DNA of 64,000 nucleotides from Cytophagales bacterium (GCA_013299115.1 JAAFKA010000021.1:31387-95386), one strand, 5' to 3'. Shown: positions 47,261-56,867, numbered from the stretch's first letter. Notes: generated by a model from the sequence alone, not told the origin. Numbers and translations are program-made.

Positions 47261-47589
47261 TTAAGCATAAATTCCGTTTAACATGGCATTACCATAAATT
47301 GGTTGCTTACCTCTCAAAGTATTTAATTCGTATTGAGCCAAAAAATGAGAGTCTGTAATAATGTTCCATTTGAGCATCACATCATACAAAACATCTCTTA
47401 TCTCCTTTTTTTTTGCCAATCGTAAGGATTTTTTAGCAAAATCAACAAATCATAGTCCGACCAGCGGTGGCTTTTCCCCGTAGCCCTCGACCCAAACAAG
47501 ATAACTTCCACTATCTCCTCGCCAAAATGTGCTTGTAGGCTGGTTTTTATCTCCTTCAAAATCCGTATCGTCTTTTTAGTGGGTGGCAT
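47261..47589 (-). pseudogene. MNT-type nucleotidyltransferase, second copy, frameshifted in a homopolymer
   Basis: The first ~55 codons are nearly identical to the intact MNT gene at 48068-48397, including GSRATGKSHRWSDYDLL with the GSx10DxD catalytic motif. After KNPYDW the frame meets a run of nine A (plus strand T at 47406-47414) and stops at once. One added base, or two removed, restores a frame through VLYDVMLKWNIITDSHF and LNTLRGKQPIYGNAMLNG to the stop at 47261, clearly matching the C-half of the intact copy. It is either a pseudogene or a slippage-controlled gene. It lies 78 nt after the HEPN gene in the same direction. Confidence 0.75.
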
Positions 47590-47667
47590 AGCCGAATAAA
47601 TTTTAAAAACTTTGCACTTTTTTTAGTCCCGTACACACACCGCACCCTAAATGGTACGGTACATACT

Positions 47668-48075
47668 TCACTTTTCTATCTCCTCCCCTATTCTGTCCAA
47701 AAACAACCGCATATCAGCATAGAGTTGCGTTACAGTTTCTTTGTCAAAATCCACAAAAGCATCATAATCACTTCGCATACGTCTTTCAAAGGCTTTTTGA
47801 ATAATTTTGGCATAATTAATCTCTATTTTTTGGGTGTTGATAAAATTTTTATTAAACCAACCCAATAATTGCTGATGCTTAGAAGTTTCAAAACTGTGCT
47901 TTAATGCCAAAGCCAACAATCCATAAAACATACCATAATAGATTCTATTTACTGCCGCCGCTAAGCTATTTATCTCAATAAATTGCCCTACTTCTTGGTA
48001 AGTTTTTTCTGCCTGTTCCAAACGATAGGTTATCAATTCCTTACGTTCTTTGTCATCTATAATGTTTTTAGACAT
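47668..48075 (-). CDS. HEPN-domain protein (UPF0332-like), probable toxin partner of MNT
   Basis: This 135-aa helical protein has the HEPN pattern: AAVNRIYYGMFYGLLALAL in the second helix, SKHQQLLGWFNKNF, then RRMRSDYDAF. The last matches the R-x(n)-DY form of UPF0332-type HEPN proteins rather than the R-x4-H-x-Y of HepT RNases, so ribonuclease activity is uncertain. The start ATG overlaps the end of the upstream MNT gene by 8 nt, the usual arrangement of MNT-HEPN toxin-antitoxin modules, in which the MNT enzyme neutralises HEPN, in known cases by AMPylation. Confidence 0.82.
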   Translation of the reverse strand: MSKNIIDDKERKELITYRLEQAEKTYQEVGQFIEINSLAAAVNRIYYGMFYGLLALALKHSFETSKHQQLLGWFNKNFINTQKIEINYAKIIQKAFERRMRSDYDAFVDFDKETVTQLYADMRLFLDRIGEEIEK

Positions 48076-48397
48076 AAAAACCCTCCTTTATTGCATTGAT
48101 AAAAATAGGTTGTTTGCCTCTCAATGTATCCAATTCGCCCAAAGCCAAGAAATGATTATCAGGAATAATATTGTGCTTAATCGTAACATCATACAATTTA
48201 TCGAGAATTTGGTCTTCCATCTGGCTTTTAAACGTACTTTTTAGCAAAATCAACAAATCATAATCCGACCAGCGGTGGCTTTTCCCTGTAGCCCTCGACC
48301 CAAACAAGATAACTTCCACTACCTCCTCGCCAAAATGGGCTTGTAGGCTGGTTTTTATCTCCTTCAAAATCCGTATCGTCTTTTTAGTGGGTGGCAT
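48068..48397 (-). CDS. MNT-type nucleotidyltransferase, probable antitoxin
   Basis: This 109-aa minimal nucleotidyltransferase has EVILFGSRATGKSHRWSDYDLLILL, the GSx10DxD active-site motif. The C-terminal half ends LRGKQPIFINAIKEGFYV. It is the first gene of the MNT-HEPN pair and overlaps the HEPN gene by 8 nt. A frameshifted copy with an almost identical 5' half lies after the HEPN gene. The 246 nt upstream of it hold only A/T-rich DNA and the terminator of the RND gene. Confidence 0.85.
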   Translation of the reverse strand: MPPTKKTIRILKEIKTSLQAHFGEEVVEVILFGSRATGKSHRWSDYDLLILLKSTFKSQMEDQILDKLYDVTIKHNIIPDNHFLALGELDTLRGKQPIFINAIKEGFYV

Positions 48398-48575
48398 AGC
48401 CGAATAAATTTGTTAAAATTCTTTAACATAGTTTATCAATACGCAAGATAGAGAAAAAAGTTAAGATAATAAAAAAAAATTACGTTGTTTTTTAGTGTGT
48501 GTGTTTTCCAAACTAAAAATTTAACCTATCTCTACTTGGTTTGCAAAACCCTAAAGTGTATGCTACTTCCCAAGC

Positions 48576-48622
48576 ACAAATTACCTATCAAGTAGCTTTA
48601 AGCCACCCAATAGGTAATTTGT
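48576..48622 (-). terminator. Inverted repeat after the RND permease gene
   Basis: ACAAATTACCTAT / ATAGGTAATTTGT, 13-bp perfect arms with a 21-nt loop, located 22 nt beyond the RND stop. There is no long T-run, so termination is probable but not certain. Confidence 0.55.
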
Positions 48623-48643
48623 AATGCTGATAATTTTTTTGCT

Positions 48644-51600
48644 TTACGCCATTTCCACTTCCCCCTCTTTTTCCAACTTCACTTTGTTTAGGCGGAACAA
48701 ACGTCTGAAAAAGGCAAGCATAGTGTCCGTAGCCTGATAAACCACAGGAACAAAAACTAAGGTCAGGAACATAGAACTTGTCAAACCACCGACTAACGAC
48801 CAAGCCAAGCCTGTTTTCCACTCCGAGCCTGCACCAGAGCCTATGGCAATGGGCAACATACCGAAAACCATTGCAATTGTAGTCATTAAGATAGGTCGCA
48901 ACCTTTCTTTGCCTGCCTCCACTAAGGCGTGGAAAGTGTCTAAGCCTTTTTCTTTTTCGCCATTGGCAAAGTCGACCAGTAAGATTGCATTTTTTGCCAC
49001 CAAACCAATCATCATAATTAAGCCTAAGCCTGTGAAAATATTAAAGGTTTTCATTGCCAATGCCAATGCCAAAAATGCACCTATCAAAGCCAACGGAATA
49101 GAAAATAAGACCACAAAAGGATAAATAAAGTTGTCATAAAGAGCAACCATAATCATATAGACAAACAAAACGGCTGCTAACATAGCAATTCCCATGCTGC
49201 CACCCGACTCTCTGCCGTTTTTGATGTCGCCGCCATGCGTCATTTTCGTGCCTATTGGTAGTTGTGATTTGGCTATGCCGTTGTCTATTTCCACCGCCAC
49301 GTCATTGGCGGGTCTGCCCATGACCTGCGAGAAAACAGTGATGGCTGCATTGCGGTTTTCACGTTGGAGTTTGGTAGCCCCTAAACTTTGGCGAATAGTG
49401 GCAAAACTTTGGAGTTCTATCTGCTCTCCTTTGCGATTGACAAAGGCTATTTTGCCCAAATCGGCAGTGCGGTTGCGGTCAAACTCATCGAGGCGTATGC
49501 GAATTTCGTACTCTGTGTTGTCTGTATCTCTAAACTTCGAGTTATCATCTCCACGCAAAGCTATTTGCAAAGTCTGCCCTACTTCGGCTATGTTTAGCCC
49601 AAAAGCTGACAATTTCTCACGGTCTATGTCTATCAAGGTTTCAGGTTTGCCATCTTCGGCAGAAAGCCTTACGTCTGTTGTGCCTGCAATGCTGCGTGTA
49701 ATTTTTTCTATCAATTTGGCAGCTTTTCTCACACTGTCTATGTTGGTGCCACTCACCACCATTTGAATTGGCGTTTGGTCTGCACCACCAAAAATACCGA
49801 TTAAGCCTACTCTTGGTTTGATATTGGGAATTGCCGAAATTTTATCTTTCACCTCTTTTACCATGTCGTTGGTCGTCTTGGTGCGGAGTTCTTGGGGTTT
49901 TAGGCTGACCACAATTTCCGCTATATTGCTCGACGATTGCGAAACAAAACCCTCTGCACTTACGCCTACGTTGGAGTAAATTTTATCTACTTCGGGCAGG
50001 TCGGCTATCATATTTTCAACTTGTTTGGCTATGCGGTTGGTATTTTCTATGCTCGAACCCGATGGCAATTCTATGGTTACAGAAAATTCGCCTTTGTCGG
50101 TTTTGGAGATAAACTCCCCACCAATTAAGCCGTTGGCAGGCAAAGCAAAAGCACCAAACAACATACCCAACGCAATGACTGTGGTAATCCAAGGGTGGCG
50201 TAAACACCAACGCAAAATTTCTTCGTAAGCGTGGACTAAACCAGAGAAAAAGTATTCGAAAATTATGCCTACGTGTCCCATAAAAGTGTCCTTAGTCAAA
50301 GGCTCGAATTTGGAGAAACGCGAAGCCAACATGGGCGTAACAGTGAAGGAAACGAACAAACTCATCAGCGTTGCCACCAAAACCACCACCGAAAATTGTC
50401 GCATGATATTGCCCACTAAACCTTGCAACAAAGACAAAGGCAGGAACACCACCACATCGACCAGCGTAATGGAAAGGGCAGTAAAACCAATTTCGTTACG
50501 ACCTTCGAGGGCTGCTATGCGTGGACTTTTGCCCATTTCCAAGTGCCTGTAAATATTTTCTAAAACCACAATGCTATCATCGACCAAAATACCAATCACC
50601 AACGAAATACCCAACAAAGTCATCAGATTGAGAGAAAACCCAAACAGATACATGGCAATATACGTACCTACCAACGAGCAAGGAATGGCAACCATTACAA
50701 TCAAAGCATTGCGGATACTGTGCAAGAACAACAACATCACAATTCCCACCAAAAATACAGCCAACAGCAAGTCGTGATTAACGGCTTCGGCAGCTTCCAT
50801 AGTAAAAATAGACGAGTCTTGGGCTACGTCAAATTTGAGGGCTATGTTGGCATAATCTTTTTCGAGTTTTATCAATTCTTTGCGAACTAACTTGCTCATT
50901 TCCACTGCATTGGCATCTGTTTGCTTCAACACTTGCATACCCACCGCAGGCACGCCGTTGAGTCTATTCACTTGCACCATTTCTCTAATTCCATCATTCA
51001 CTTCGGCTACATCTTTCAGTTTAATGTCGCCTCCCAAACGAGAAACACCGACTATGATTTCACGCAACTCATTGACAGTCTGCACTTTGCCCGCCAACCG
51101 AACAGTAAATTGTGCATCTATGTCTTTCACGTTGCCCGTAGGAAACTCCACATTAGAGGCTCTTACCGCATTGGCAATACCTGCAATGGACAACCCCGAC
51201 CCACGCACTTTTTCTGCATCTAAGTTGATTTGAATTTCACGTACTTCGCCTCCATTCAATACAATTTGACCCACGCCTTGCACGTTAGAAATTCGTTGCA
51301 ATACGTTGTCTTTTATGAATTGATAAAAGTCTTTGGGTTTCATATTGGAAGACACCGACATACGCAAAACAGGAAATTCATCTAAGGCAATCTTGCTCAA
51401 CGTAGGAGATTTTGCTCCCGAAGGCAACACCGAATTAAGCTGTGCCAAACGGCGTTGGGCATCTTGCAGGGCTACGTCTAAGTTGGCACTTTGCAACAAT
51501 TCGATAACCACAAAAGATACATTTTCTTGAGAGTTTGACCGAATAGTGCTGATACCTTCCAACGTAGAAAGTACGTCTTCTATGGGCTTAGTTACGTTAG

Positions 51601-51781
51601 TTTCGACCTCCAAAGGCGAAGCACCCGGATAAACCGTAGAAATGGTTAGTACAGGTGGGCTAAACTTGGGCAGCAATTCGTACTGCATTTGGCTGTAACA
51701 AAACAACCCAATGACAGTGAGAGCCATGAAGATGACTATGATAAAAGAAGGTCTTTTGATAGATAATTCTGTAATGCTCAT
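48644..51781 (-). CDS. RND-family efflux permease (HAE1/AcrB-like)
   Basis: This 1,045-aa inner-membrane proton-driven pump has the classical layout: helix 1 after MSITELSIKRPSFIIVIFMALTVIG, a first periplasmic loop (VYPGASPLEVETNVTKPIEDVL), helices 2-6 with the conserved GISLVIGILVDDSIVVLENIYRH carrying paired Asp residues of the proton relay, a second loop, and GLIMMIGLVAKNAILLVDFAN in the C-half. The frame is open to 51901, but the 40 extra residues are unlike the family, so the ATG at 51781 is used. No membrane-fusion protein or TolC-type gene is adjacent; those partners must be elsewhere. It lies 103 nt downstream of the alanine dehydrogenase gene. Confidence 0.93.
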   Translation of the reverse strand: MSITELSIKRPSFIIVIFMALTVIGLFCYSQMQYELLPKFSPPVLTISTVYPGASPLEVETNVTKPIEDVLSTLEGISTIRSNSQENVSFVVIELLQSANLDVALQDAQRRLAQLNSVLPSGAKSPTLSKIALDEFPVLRMSVSSNMKPKDFYQFIKDNVLQRISNVQGVGQIVLNGGEVREIQINLDAEKVRGSGLSIAGIANAVRASNVEFPTGNVKDIDAQFTVRLAGKVQTVNELREIIVGVSRLGGDIKLKDVAEVNDGIREMVQVNRLNGVPAVGMQVLKQTDANAVEMSKLVRKELIKLEKDYANIALKFDVAQDSSIFTMEAAEAVNHDLLLAVFLVGIVMLLFLHSIRNALIVMVAIPCSLVGTYIAMYLFGFSLNLMTLLGISLVIGILVDDSIVVLENIYRHLEMGKSPRIAALEGRNEIGFTALSITLVDVVVFLPLSLLQGLVGNIMRQFSVVVLVATLMSLFVSFTVTPMLASRFSKFEPLTKDTFMGHVGIIFEYFFSGLVHAYEEILRWCLRHPWITTVIALGMLFGAFALPANGLIGGEFISKTDKGEFSVTIELPSGSSIENTNRIAKQVENMIADLPEVDKIYSNVGVSAEGFVSQSSSNIAEIVVSLKPQELRTKTTNDMVKEVKDKISAIPNIKPRVGLIGIFGGADQTPIQMVVSGTNIDSVRKAAKLIEKITRSIAGTTDVRLSAEDGKPETLIDIDREKLSAFGLNIAEVGQTLQIALRGDDNSKFRDTDNTEYEIRIRLDEFDRNRTADLGKIAFVNRKGEQIELQSFATIRQSLGATKLQRENRNAAITVFSQVMGRPANDVAVEIDNGIAKSQLPIGTKMTHGGDIKNGRESGGSMGIAMLAAVLFVYMIMVALYDNFIYPFVVLFSIPLALIGAFLALALAMKTFNIFTGLGLIMMIGLVAKNAILLVDFANGEKEKGLDTFHALVEAGKERLRPILMTTIAMVFGMLPIAIGSGAGSEWKTGLAWSLVGGLTSSMFLTLVFVPVVYQATDTMLAFFRRLFRLNKVKLEKEGEVEMA

Positions 51782-51884
51782 ATACAACAAAGAAACTTTA
51801 AAAGTGTTTTGAGTTTCCTTACGCAAACCAATAAAAAAAGTTGCAGGGTTGCAAGAAAAAAGAGAAGTATTTTTGGTAATTTCT

Positions 51885-53114
51885 CTACATTCTACTTGCA
51901 ATAATCAAGGAAGACAAAGGGCGGAACTTCATACCAAATTTTTTTGCAATTACTTCATTGCTTAGTTCACCCAAATAGCTGTAAATTCCTTTGGCAAAAC
52001 CTGAGTCTATGTAGGTCATGTCATCTACGCCTCCAGAGTCGGCTATGCGGAGAATGATTGGCAAGAAAATATTGCTAATAGCCTGCGATGCCGTATGTGC
52101 CACACGCGAAGCTATGTTAGGCACGCAATAATGGATAACTTCGTATTTTTTGAATACAGGTTTTTGGTGGGTAGTAGTGCGTGAAGTTTCAAAACAACCT
52201 CCGCTGTCTATGCTCACGTCTATAATCACAGAGTTTGGTTTCATAGCTTGCACCATTTCCTCTGTTATCACGCAAGGTGTACGGCTGCTGTTGTCTGCTC
52301 GCAAAGCCCCTATTGCCACATCACACACTTTCAACATTTCTGAAATGGCACTGCGGTCAAGCGTGGAGGTATAAAGAGAATAATTGCCCAAATTTTGTTT
52401 GAGTCTGCGGAGCTTATAGAGGTTGTCGTCAAAAACACAAACCGAAGCACCCAAGCCCAAAGCTGTTCGGGCTGCATATTCGGCTACGGTGCCAGCCCCA
52501 AAAATCATGACCTGCGTAGGCGGCACACCTGTTACGCCACCTAAAATAATTCCTTTGCCGTTGTGGGCGTTGCTTAGGTATTCGGCAGCAATAAGCATGA
52601 CTGTACTTCCTGCTATTTCACTCATAGCTCTTACTACGGTTTGGTTGCCACCTTTGTCTTCTATGAGTTCAAAGGCTACGGCTGTTATTCGTTTTTGGTT
52701 AAGTGCCAACAAATAATCTGCCTGTAAATTGGCGAGGTGCAAAGCCGAAATGAGGGTAGTTCTGTCTTTCATCTGCCCTATTTCCTCCGTAGTCGGCGGG
52801 GCAACTTTCATCACAATATCTGCTTTTAGGGCTTCTTCGGGTGCGTACACTATGCTGGCGCCTGCCTCTGTATATTCATCGTCTTTGTATTTGGCTCCAT
52901 TGCCAGCCCCTGACTCTATCACAATTTCGTGTCCGTTTTGCACCAACAACTGCACCGCCTCTGGGCGTAAAGCTATACGATTTTCGGAAGGAGAACTTTC
53001 TTTGGGTAGCCCAATCAATAAACTTTTGCGTGTTTTCTTAATTGCCAACAGTTCTTCTTGGGGGTGATAAAAAGAAACAGATTGAGCCACACTTTTAAAT
53101 CCAGTTTTGTTCAT
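51885..53114 (-). CDS. ald: Alanine dehydrogenase (AlaDH/PNT family)
   Basis: This 409-aa enzyme catalyses NAD-dependent interconversion of L-alanine and pyruvate plus ammonium. The N-terminal domain has IGLPKESSPSENRIALRPEAV, with the substrate-binding Arg of the family, and VMKVAPPT with the conserved lysine. The Rossmann domain has VMIFGAGTVAEYAARTALGLGA. The C-terminal part has HYCVPNIASRVAHTASQAISN, typical of AlaDH rather than transhydrogenase. An N-terminal extension of about 30 residues precedes the family core, as in several Bacteroidota homologues. Confidence 0.88.
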   Translation of the reverse strand: MNKTGFKSVAQSVSFYHPQEELLAIKKTRKSLLIGLPKESSPSENRIALRPEAVQLLVQNGHEIVIESGAGNGAKYKDDEYTEAGASIVYAPEEALKADIVMKVAPPTTEEIGQMKDRTTLISALHLANLQADYLLALNQKRITAVAFELIEDKGGNQTVVRAMSEIAGSTVMLIAAEYLSNAHNGKGIILGGVTGVPPTQVMIFGAGTVAEYAARTALGLGASVCVFDDNLYKLRRLKQNLGNYSLYTSTLDRSAISEMLKVCDVAIGALRADNSSRTPCVITEEMVQAMKPNSVIIDVSIDSGGCFETSRTTTHQKPVFKKYEVIHYCVPNIASRVAHTASQAISNIFLPIILRIADSGGVDDMTYIDSGFAKGIYSYLGELSNEVIAKKFGMKFRPLSSLIIASRM

Positions 53115-53218
53115 TTGATTTGGGGCTTAGTGATAAAACAGAATGAATAGATTAGCAGTTATCAAAGGTAAACAAATTGTGTGAAATCTCACAAAAGAAT
53201 GAAAATTTAGCAAAAAAA

Positions 53219-53248
53219 TTACCCACCAAATTAATATTCGATGGGTAA
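53219..53248 (-). terminator. Terminator of the 646-aa T9SS protein gene
   Basis: TTACCCA / TGGGTAA arms around a 16-nt A/T-rich loop, with a T-run (TTTTTTTGC) on the minus strand after the stem, 31 nt past the stop codon. Confidence 0.6.
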
Positions 53249-53278
53249 AAATTTAGCAGAAACCTCTTGGACAATTTT

Positions 53279-55219
53279 TTATTGTACCATTAATTTTTGC
53301 GTTGCTACACGACCAGAATCGGCTGTTATTTTCACAACATATAAGCCTTTAGCCAACCCTTTCAAATCCAAAGTAGTTGTTTTTTCTATTGTTCTTGCAG
53401 CAATTACTTCACGACCTACCATGTCTGTTACAGTCAAATAGCCATTGCCACCGAAGTTAATTGTTGCTTGCTCTTGTGCAGGGTTAGGATATACTTCCAA
53501 AGTTGCAAAATTGGTTTTGCTTTCATCGTTGTATATTATTTTATCTGCCTCTATATTTTTTTCTGCAACAGCGTTAGCCGCTTGACGGACTACAAAATTT
53601 CCAAAAGGTGTATTAATGCTGGCATCCATTCGGCAGACAGATTTTACTCTGAATCGGTAGAAACTATTAGGTGTTAAGCCATTAACTGTCCATTTTAGAC
53701 TGTCTGTGTAGAGTTGCCTTCCACCACTACCTGTATTCCCATTGATGTCAGGCGTATCTTGATACATTACTTGATAATACACTGCATTAGGTACAGCATT
53801 CCATGTTACGTTAGCTCTTGTATTTGCATTGCTAAACACAACATTCAGATTAATAGGTGTAGAACAAGTGAATCCCATTGCATTAGTTGTAACATTAATA
53901 GCATTACGGTCTCCTCTTGTAGTCAGCCCACACAGACTTTGTACATAAATTTCGGTTGTTGTACTATTACTCTCTATGTGTCCAATACGGAAATTGGTAG
54001 CATTAGCTGGTAAAAAACGAGCAGTCCAATAAGAAATACCTGCATGCTTAAAAACCAACAATATTCTATCTGTTCCCAGAGTCAAACCACCACCATTAGT
54101 CCAGCTTACGTCAATACCACTAAACCCATTCCCATCGACACTTGTCGTAGCCATCAATCCACTAATAGGATTGGCACAAGCCACACGAGTAAAGTTAGGT
54201 GTACCGAGCAAAGAAGAATTAACCGTAGTACCTTGTGTTACTGTAACCTGCCCAGTAGCAAAGCCGTCATTTACGATGGCACGAATGGTGGTTACACTGA
54301 CAACTACAAAACTGCGAACTGCCACCCCACCAATGGTTACACCTGTTGTACCAAGAAAATTAGTTCCTGTTATAGTAACTTCCGTATCTACTCCACCACT
54401 TGTAGGTGTAAAATTTGTGATAGTAGGCGGACTGCACGAATTGTTGCTGTATCCACCAGATACCCAGTTAGAGGTTGTACCAGTTAAGGCAAAGTTGTTT
54501 AATGTGCCATGATTATTATTGCCACTCAAATCTGTTAGAGTAGTTAAACCTACATTGTTTCCATCGGCTACGCCTTGTTGAAACAAATAATTACCAACCA
54601 AGCCTGTCTGCGGCGTAGTAAAGTAGCAATTACTTATTATCTCGGCAGGTGTACGAAGAATGTTCCAAATACGCACCTGCCCTATTCTACCAGAATAGTA
54701 CTCTCCAAGACCATAAATAGAGCTAATACGCACAGGCGCATTGTTTTGACAAGCAGTGAGGTTTACGCCTGTAAAAGTTTGTTGAACAACTTGCGCACCA
54801 TTAATGTAGCCTGTGATTCTTAGATTGCCTCCAATTTGCTCGTAGGTAGCTGCAAAACGAACCCATTGGTTCAATGGAATAACGCCAGCACCTGAGTCAG
54901 CTAAACGCCAATTACCATCATTGGCATAAAAATAACAGAAACCATTTGAAAAATTGATACCAAAGTTAGACCTGTCACTATTATCTCTTTTGTTAATAAT
55001 AGAGTACACACTGGGACTTAAAGCCGCAGGCGTAAATACGGTTGCCTCTATGGTAAAATCAGCAGTAAAGTCAAAGTTTGCTTCATTGGCAACGGAAACA
55101 AAGTCATTACTGCCATCAAAATGCAGTGTATTCTGAGCCGTAGCTACAGAAGTTAAGCCAAGAGCTAATAACGTGATAAAAACTCTCAACGTGTTTAGTA
55201 AAGATGCTATTTTTTGCAT
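53279..55219 (-). CDS. T9SS-secreted LamG / IPT / fibronectin III protein
   Basis: This 646-aa exported protein has a signal peptide MQKIASLLNTLRVFITLLALGLTSVATAQ. Next is a LamG/concanavalin-like domain (about residues 30-190: LHFDGSNDFVSVANE, WVRFAATYEQ, GRIGQVRIWNILRTPAEI), an IPT/TIG domain (about 268-345: PPTITNFTPTSGGVDTEVTITGTNF), two fibronectin III-like segments, and a T9SS type A sorting domain from about 570 (LEVYPNPAQEQATINFGG to TQKLMVQ). It uses the same modules as the 10,613-aa protein and may share its export and surface attachment. A promoter matching the Bacteroidota consensus precedes it. It probably has a binding or adhesive role; no catalytic motif was recognised. Confidence 0.88.
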   Translation of the reverse strand: MQKIASLLNTLRVFITLLALGLTSVATAQNTLHFDGSNDFVSVANEANFDFTADFTIEATVFTPAALSPSVYSIINKRDNSDRSNFGINFSNGFCYFYANDGNWRLADSGAGVIPLNQWVRFAATYEQIGGNLRITGYINGAQVVQQTFTGVNLTACQNNAPVRISSIYGLGEYYSGRIGQVRIWNILRTPAEIISNCYFTTPQTGLVGNYLFQQGVADGNNVGLTTLTDLSGNNNHGTLNNFALTGTTSNWVSGGYSNNSCSPPTITNFTPTSGGVDTEVTITGTNFLGTTGVTIGGVAVRSFVVVSVTTIRAIVNDGFATGQVTVTQGTTVNSSLLGTPNFTRVACANPISGLMATTSVDGNGFSGIDVSWTNGGGLTLGTDRILLVFKHAGISYWTARFLPANATNFRIGHIESNSTTTEIYVQSLCGLTTRGDRNAINVTTNAMGFTCSTPINLNVVFSNANTRANVTWNAVPNAVYYQVMYQDTPDINGNTGSGGRQLYTDSLKWTVNGLTPNSFYRFRVKSVCRMDASINTPFGNFVVRQAANAVAEKNIEADKIIYNDESKTNFATLEVYPNPAQEQATINFGGNGYLTVTDMVGREVIAARTIEKTTTLDLKGLAKGLYVVKITADSGRVATQKLMVQ

Positions 55220-55279
55220 GATTTTAGGATTGGTTTATTGTTAATAAAAAAATAACTATTTACAATAAGATTACTTTTG

Positions 55280-55310
55280 CAAAAATATTTTTTTTGTGAA
55301 TTTTACCAAA
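55280..55310 (-). promoter_or_regulatory. Bacteroidota-type promoter of the 646-aa T9SS gene
   Basis: On the minus strand TTTG (55307-55310), 19 nt, then TATTTTTG (55280-55287), an exact TTTG-N19-TAnnTTTG match. Transcription would start about 50-55 nt before the ATG. Confidence 0.65.
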
Positions 55311-55385
55311 CTCAATATAGTTTATTTTTTATTTTTGGCAAATTAGCAACTTTTTGTAGGTTATTTTATCTACATATAAAGCCTT

Positions 55386-56327
55386 TTAAGCATTTTTAGC
55401 ACAAAACTCATCCAATATGTCTTCCAACTTCCCAATTTTATTAGCATTTGGCAGTTCAAACTTTGTAGCTAAATAAGTATAAATTTCTTTTTGTGTAGTT
55501 CCTCTTTGGCGGAGGTCTTTGATAGCGGTGCTTGCCTGTGATTTAGCTAATTTATTTCCTTGTGCATCGAGCAGCAAAGGGTGATGCACAAAACGAATAG
55601 CATTTAAGTTATTCATTTCCAACTGATTAGCCAAAAAAGTTTGAGCAACTGTGGAGGGCAACAAGTCTATGCCACGCACTATGCAATTAAAGCTATAGAG
55701 GTCATTGTCTATCAAGGAAGCTATTTGATAAGCAGGTTTTTGGTCTTTTTTTCGTACTACAAAATCTCCAATCATTGCATTCACCTCATAATTTTGTGCT
55801 GTTAATTGCCCTTGTTGCCAATCCCAAGACCAAAAATTGGCTTGTTGTTGTGTGGGTACACACACACGCAAGGCGTATTCTTGATTGGTTGCAGTTTCCG
55901 ATAAAGATAAATGTCTGCAAATTTGTGGATAAAGATGTTGATTTTCCTGTGGAGTTTGGTGTTGCAAATACCAATTTTGGATTTGGCTGCGAGAACAAAC
56001 ACAACGATACAATAAGCCCTGCATTTGGAGTTTTTGCAAGGCTTTTTCGTACAAAGGCAACCGCAATAATTGGCTTTCTGTTTCCAAAAACTCTTTGACA
56101 GACCTTGCCCCCGCATCATAATCTATTGCCAACCAATCTAAGGTATCAAAAATGTCTTGCAAATATTCTACTCTACGTCTTTCATTGTCCAAATCGTCTA
56201 TGACCAAACGCAAAGTACCTTTGCTGCTCCGTACCAAAAGCCAAGTCAGCACAAAAGAATACATATTGCCCAGATGCAAATAGCCACTTGGCGTAGGGGC
56301 TATGCGTGAGTGTAGTGGCGACATCAT
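55386..56327 (-). CDS. Glutamyl-Q tRNA(Asp) synthetase-like protein (GluQRS)
   Basis: This 313-aa truncated class I glutamyl-tRNA synthetase lacks the anticodon-binding domain, as in GluQRS (YadB), which attaches glutamate to queuosine in tRNA-Asp. RIAPTPSGYLHLGN holds the HIGH-like motif (HLGN) and LVIDDLDNERRR the glutamate-binding region. CVCS...YPQIC gives the zinc ligand pattern (CxC-x-Y-x3-C), and GNKLAKSQAS is the KMSKS-like motif. An upstream TTG at 56336 is possible, but the ATG at 56327 is preferred. It is 23 nt after the NTF2-like gene in the same direction, so probably co-transcribed. Confidence 0.8.
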   Translation of the reverse strand: MMSPLHSRIAPTPSGYLHLGNMYSFVLTWLLVRSSKGTLRLVIDDLDNERRRVEYLQDIFDTLDWLAIDYDAGARSVKEFLETESQLLRLPLYEKALQKLQMQGLLYRCVCSRSQIQNWYLQHQTPQENQHLYPQICRHLSLSETATNQEYALRVCVPTQQQANFWSWDWQQGQLTAQNYEVNAMIGDFVVRKKDQKPAYQIASLIDNDLYSFNCIVRGIDLLPSTVAQTFLANQLEMNNLNAIRFVHHPLLLDAQGNKLAKSQASTAIKDLRQRGTTQKEIYTYLATKFELPNANKIGKLEDILDEFCAKNA

Positions 56328-56350
56328 AAATAACAATTAAAAACTTACAA

Positions 56351-56815
56351 CTATTGGGTAGCCATAAATTTTTTTAGTTGTTCGGTTGCTGTTTTGCTAA
56401 CTTTGTCTTGCAAGAAACTTGTCCAGCCCAAGAGTTTGCCTGTGATGCCCAAAGCCTGCCCCGCCCACCGATGGAAGTCAAAACTATCTCGGTGTTTCCA
56501 TATTTTGCCATCTTTAAACTCAAACTGTGCAGTAATGATGTTGTGAACTTTGTTGCCTGTTTTCCCAAAAGTATAGTGGGCTTGCCACTCACAACTGCCT
56601 TGATTATCAGCAGCTTGTACTTTGCTAAATGTGAGTTGCAAGTCTTTCCCTCGCGTGATAAGCATCTGCCACATGGCTTTTACTTCGTGGCTGTTTAAGC
56701 CGACAAAAGCCTCATCTGTAAAGGTAGCCTCGTCGTGGTAGAGGCTTTGCATGGTTTTATAATCTCGTTGCTGGAAAGCAGTGTAAAAATGCTCGATGAT
56801 TTGGGTGTTGTTCAT
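56351..56815 (-). CDS. NTF2-like / SnoaL-like protein
   Basis: This is a 154-aa cone-shaped alpha+beta barrel protein. The N-terminal helices IIEHFYTAFQQRDYKTMQSLYHDEATFTDEAF are typical of SnoaL-like NTF2 proteins, followed by strands WQAHYTFGKTGNKVHNIITAQFEFKDGKIWKHRDSFD. The family includes isomerases and ligand-binding proteins and gives no specific function. It lies directly before the GluQRS-like gene, with the large palindrome at 56868 upstream. Confidence 0.78.
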   Translation of the reverse strand: MNNTQIIEHFYTAFQQRDYKTMQSLYHDEATFTDEAFVGLNSHEVKAMWQMLITRGKDLQLTFSKVQAADNQGSCEWQAHYTFGKTGNKVHNIITAQFEFKDGKIWKHRDSFDFHRWAGQALGITGKLLGWTSFLQDKVSKTATEQLKKFMATQ

Positions 56816-56867
56816 AACTTAATTTTAAATTTTTAGTTTATTAGACATTATGAAGGTTTGTAACATA

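Noticed and set aside
51782..51901. N-terminal extension of the RND permease to 51901
   Set aside because: It would overlap the end of the alanine dehydrogenase gene and place 40 atypical residues before the family-typical start.
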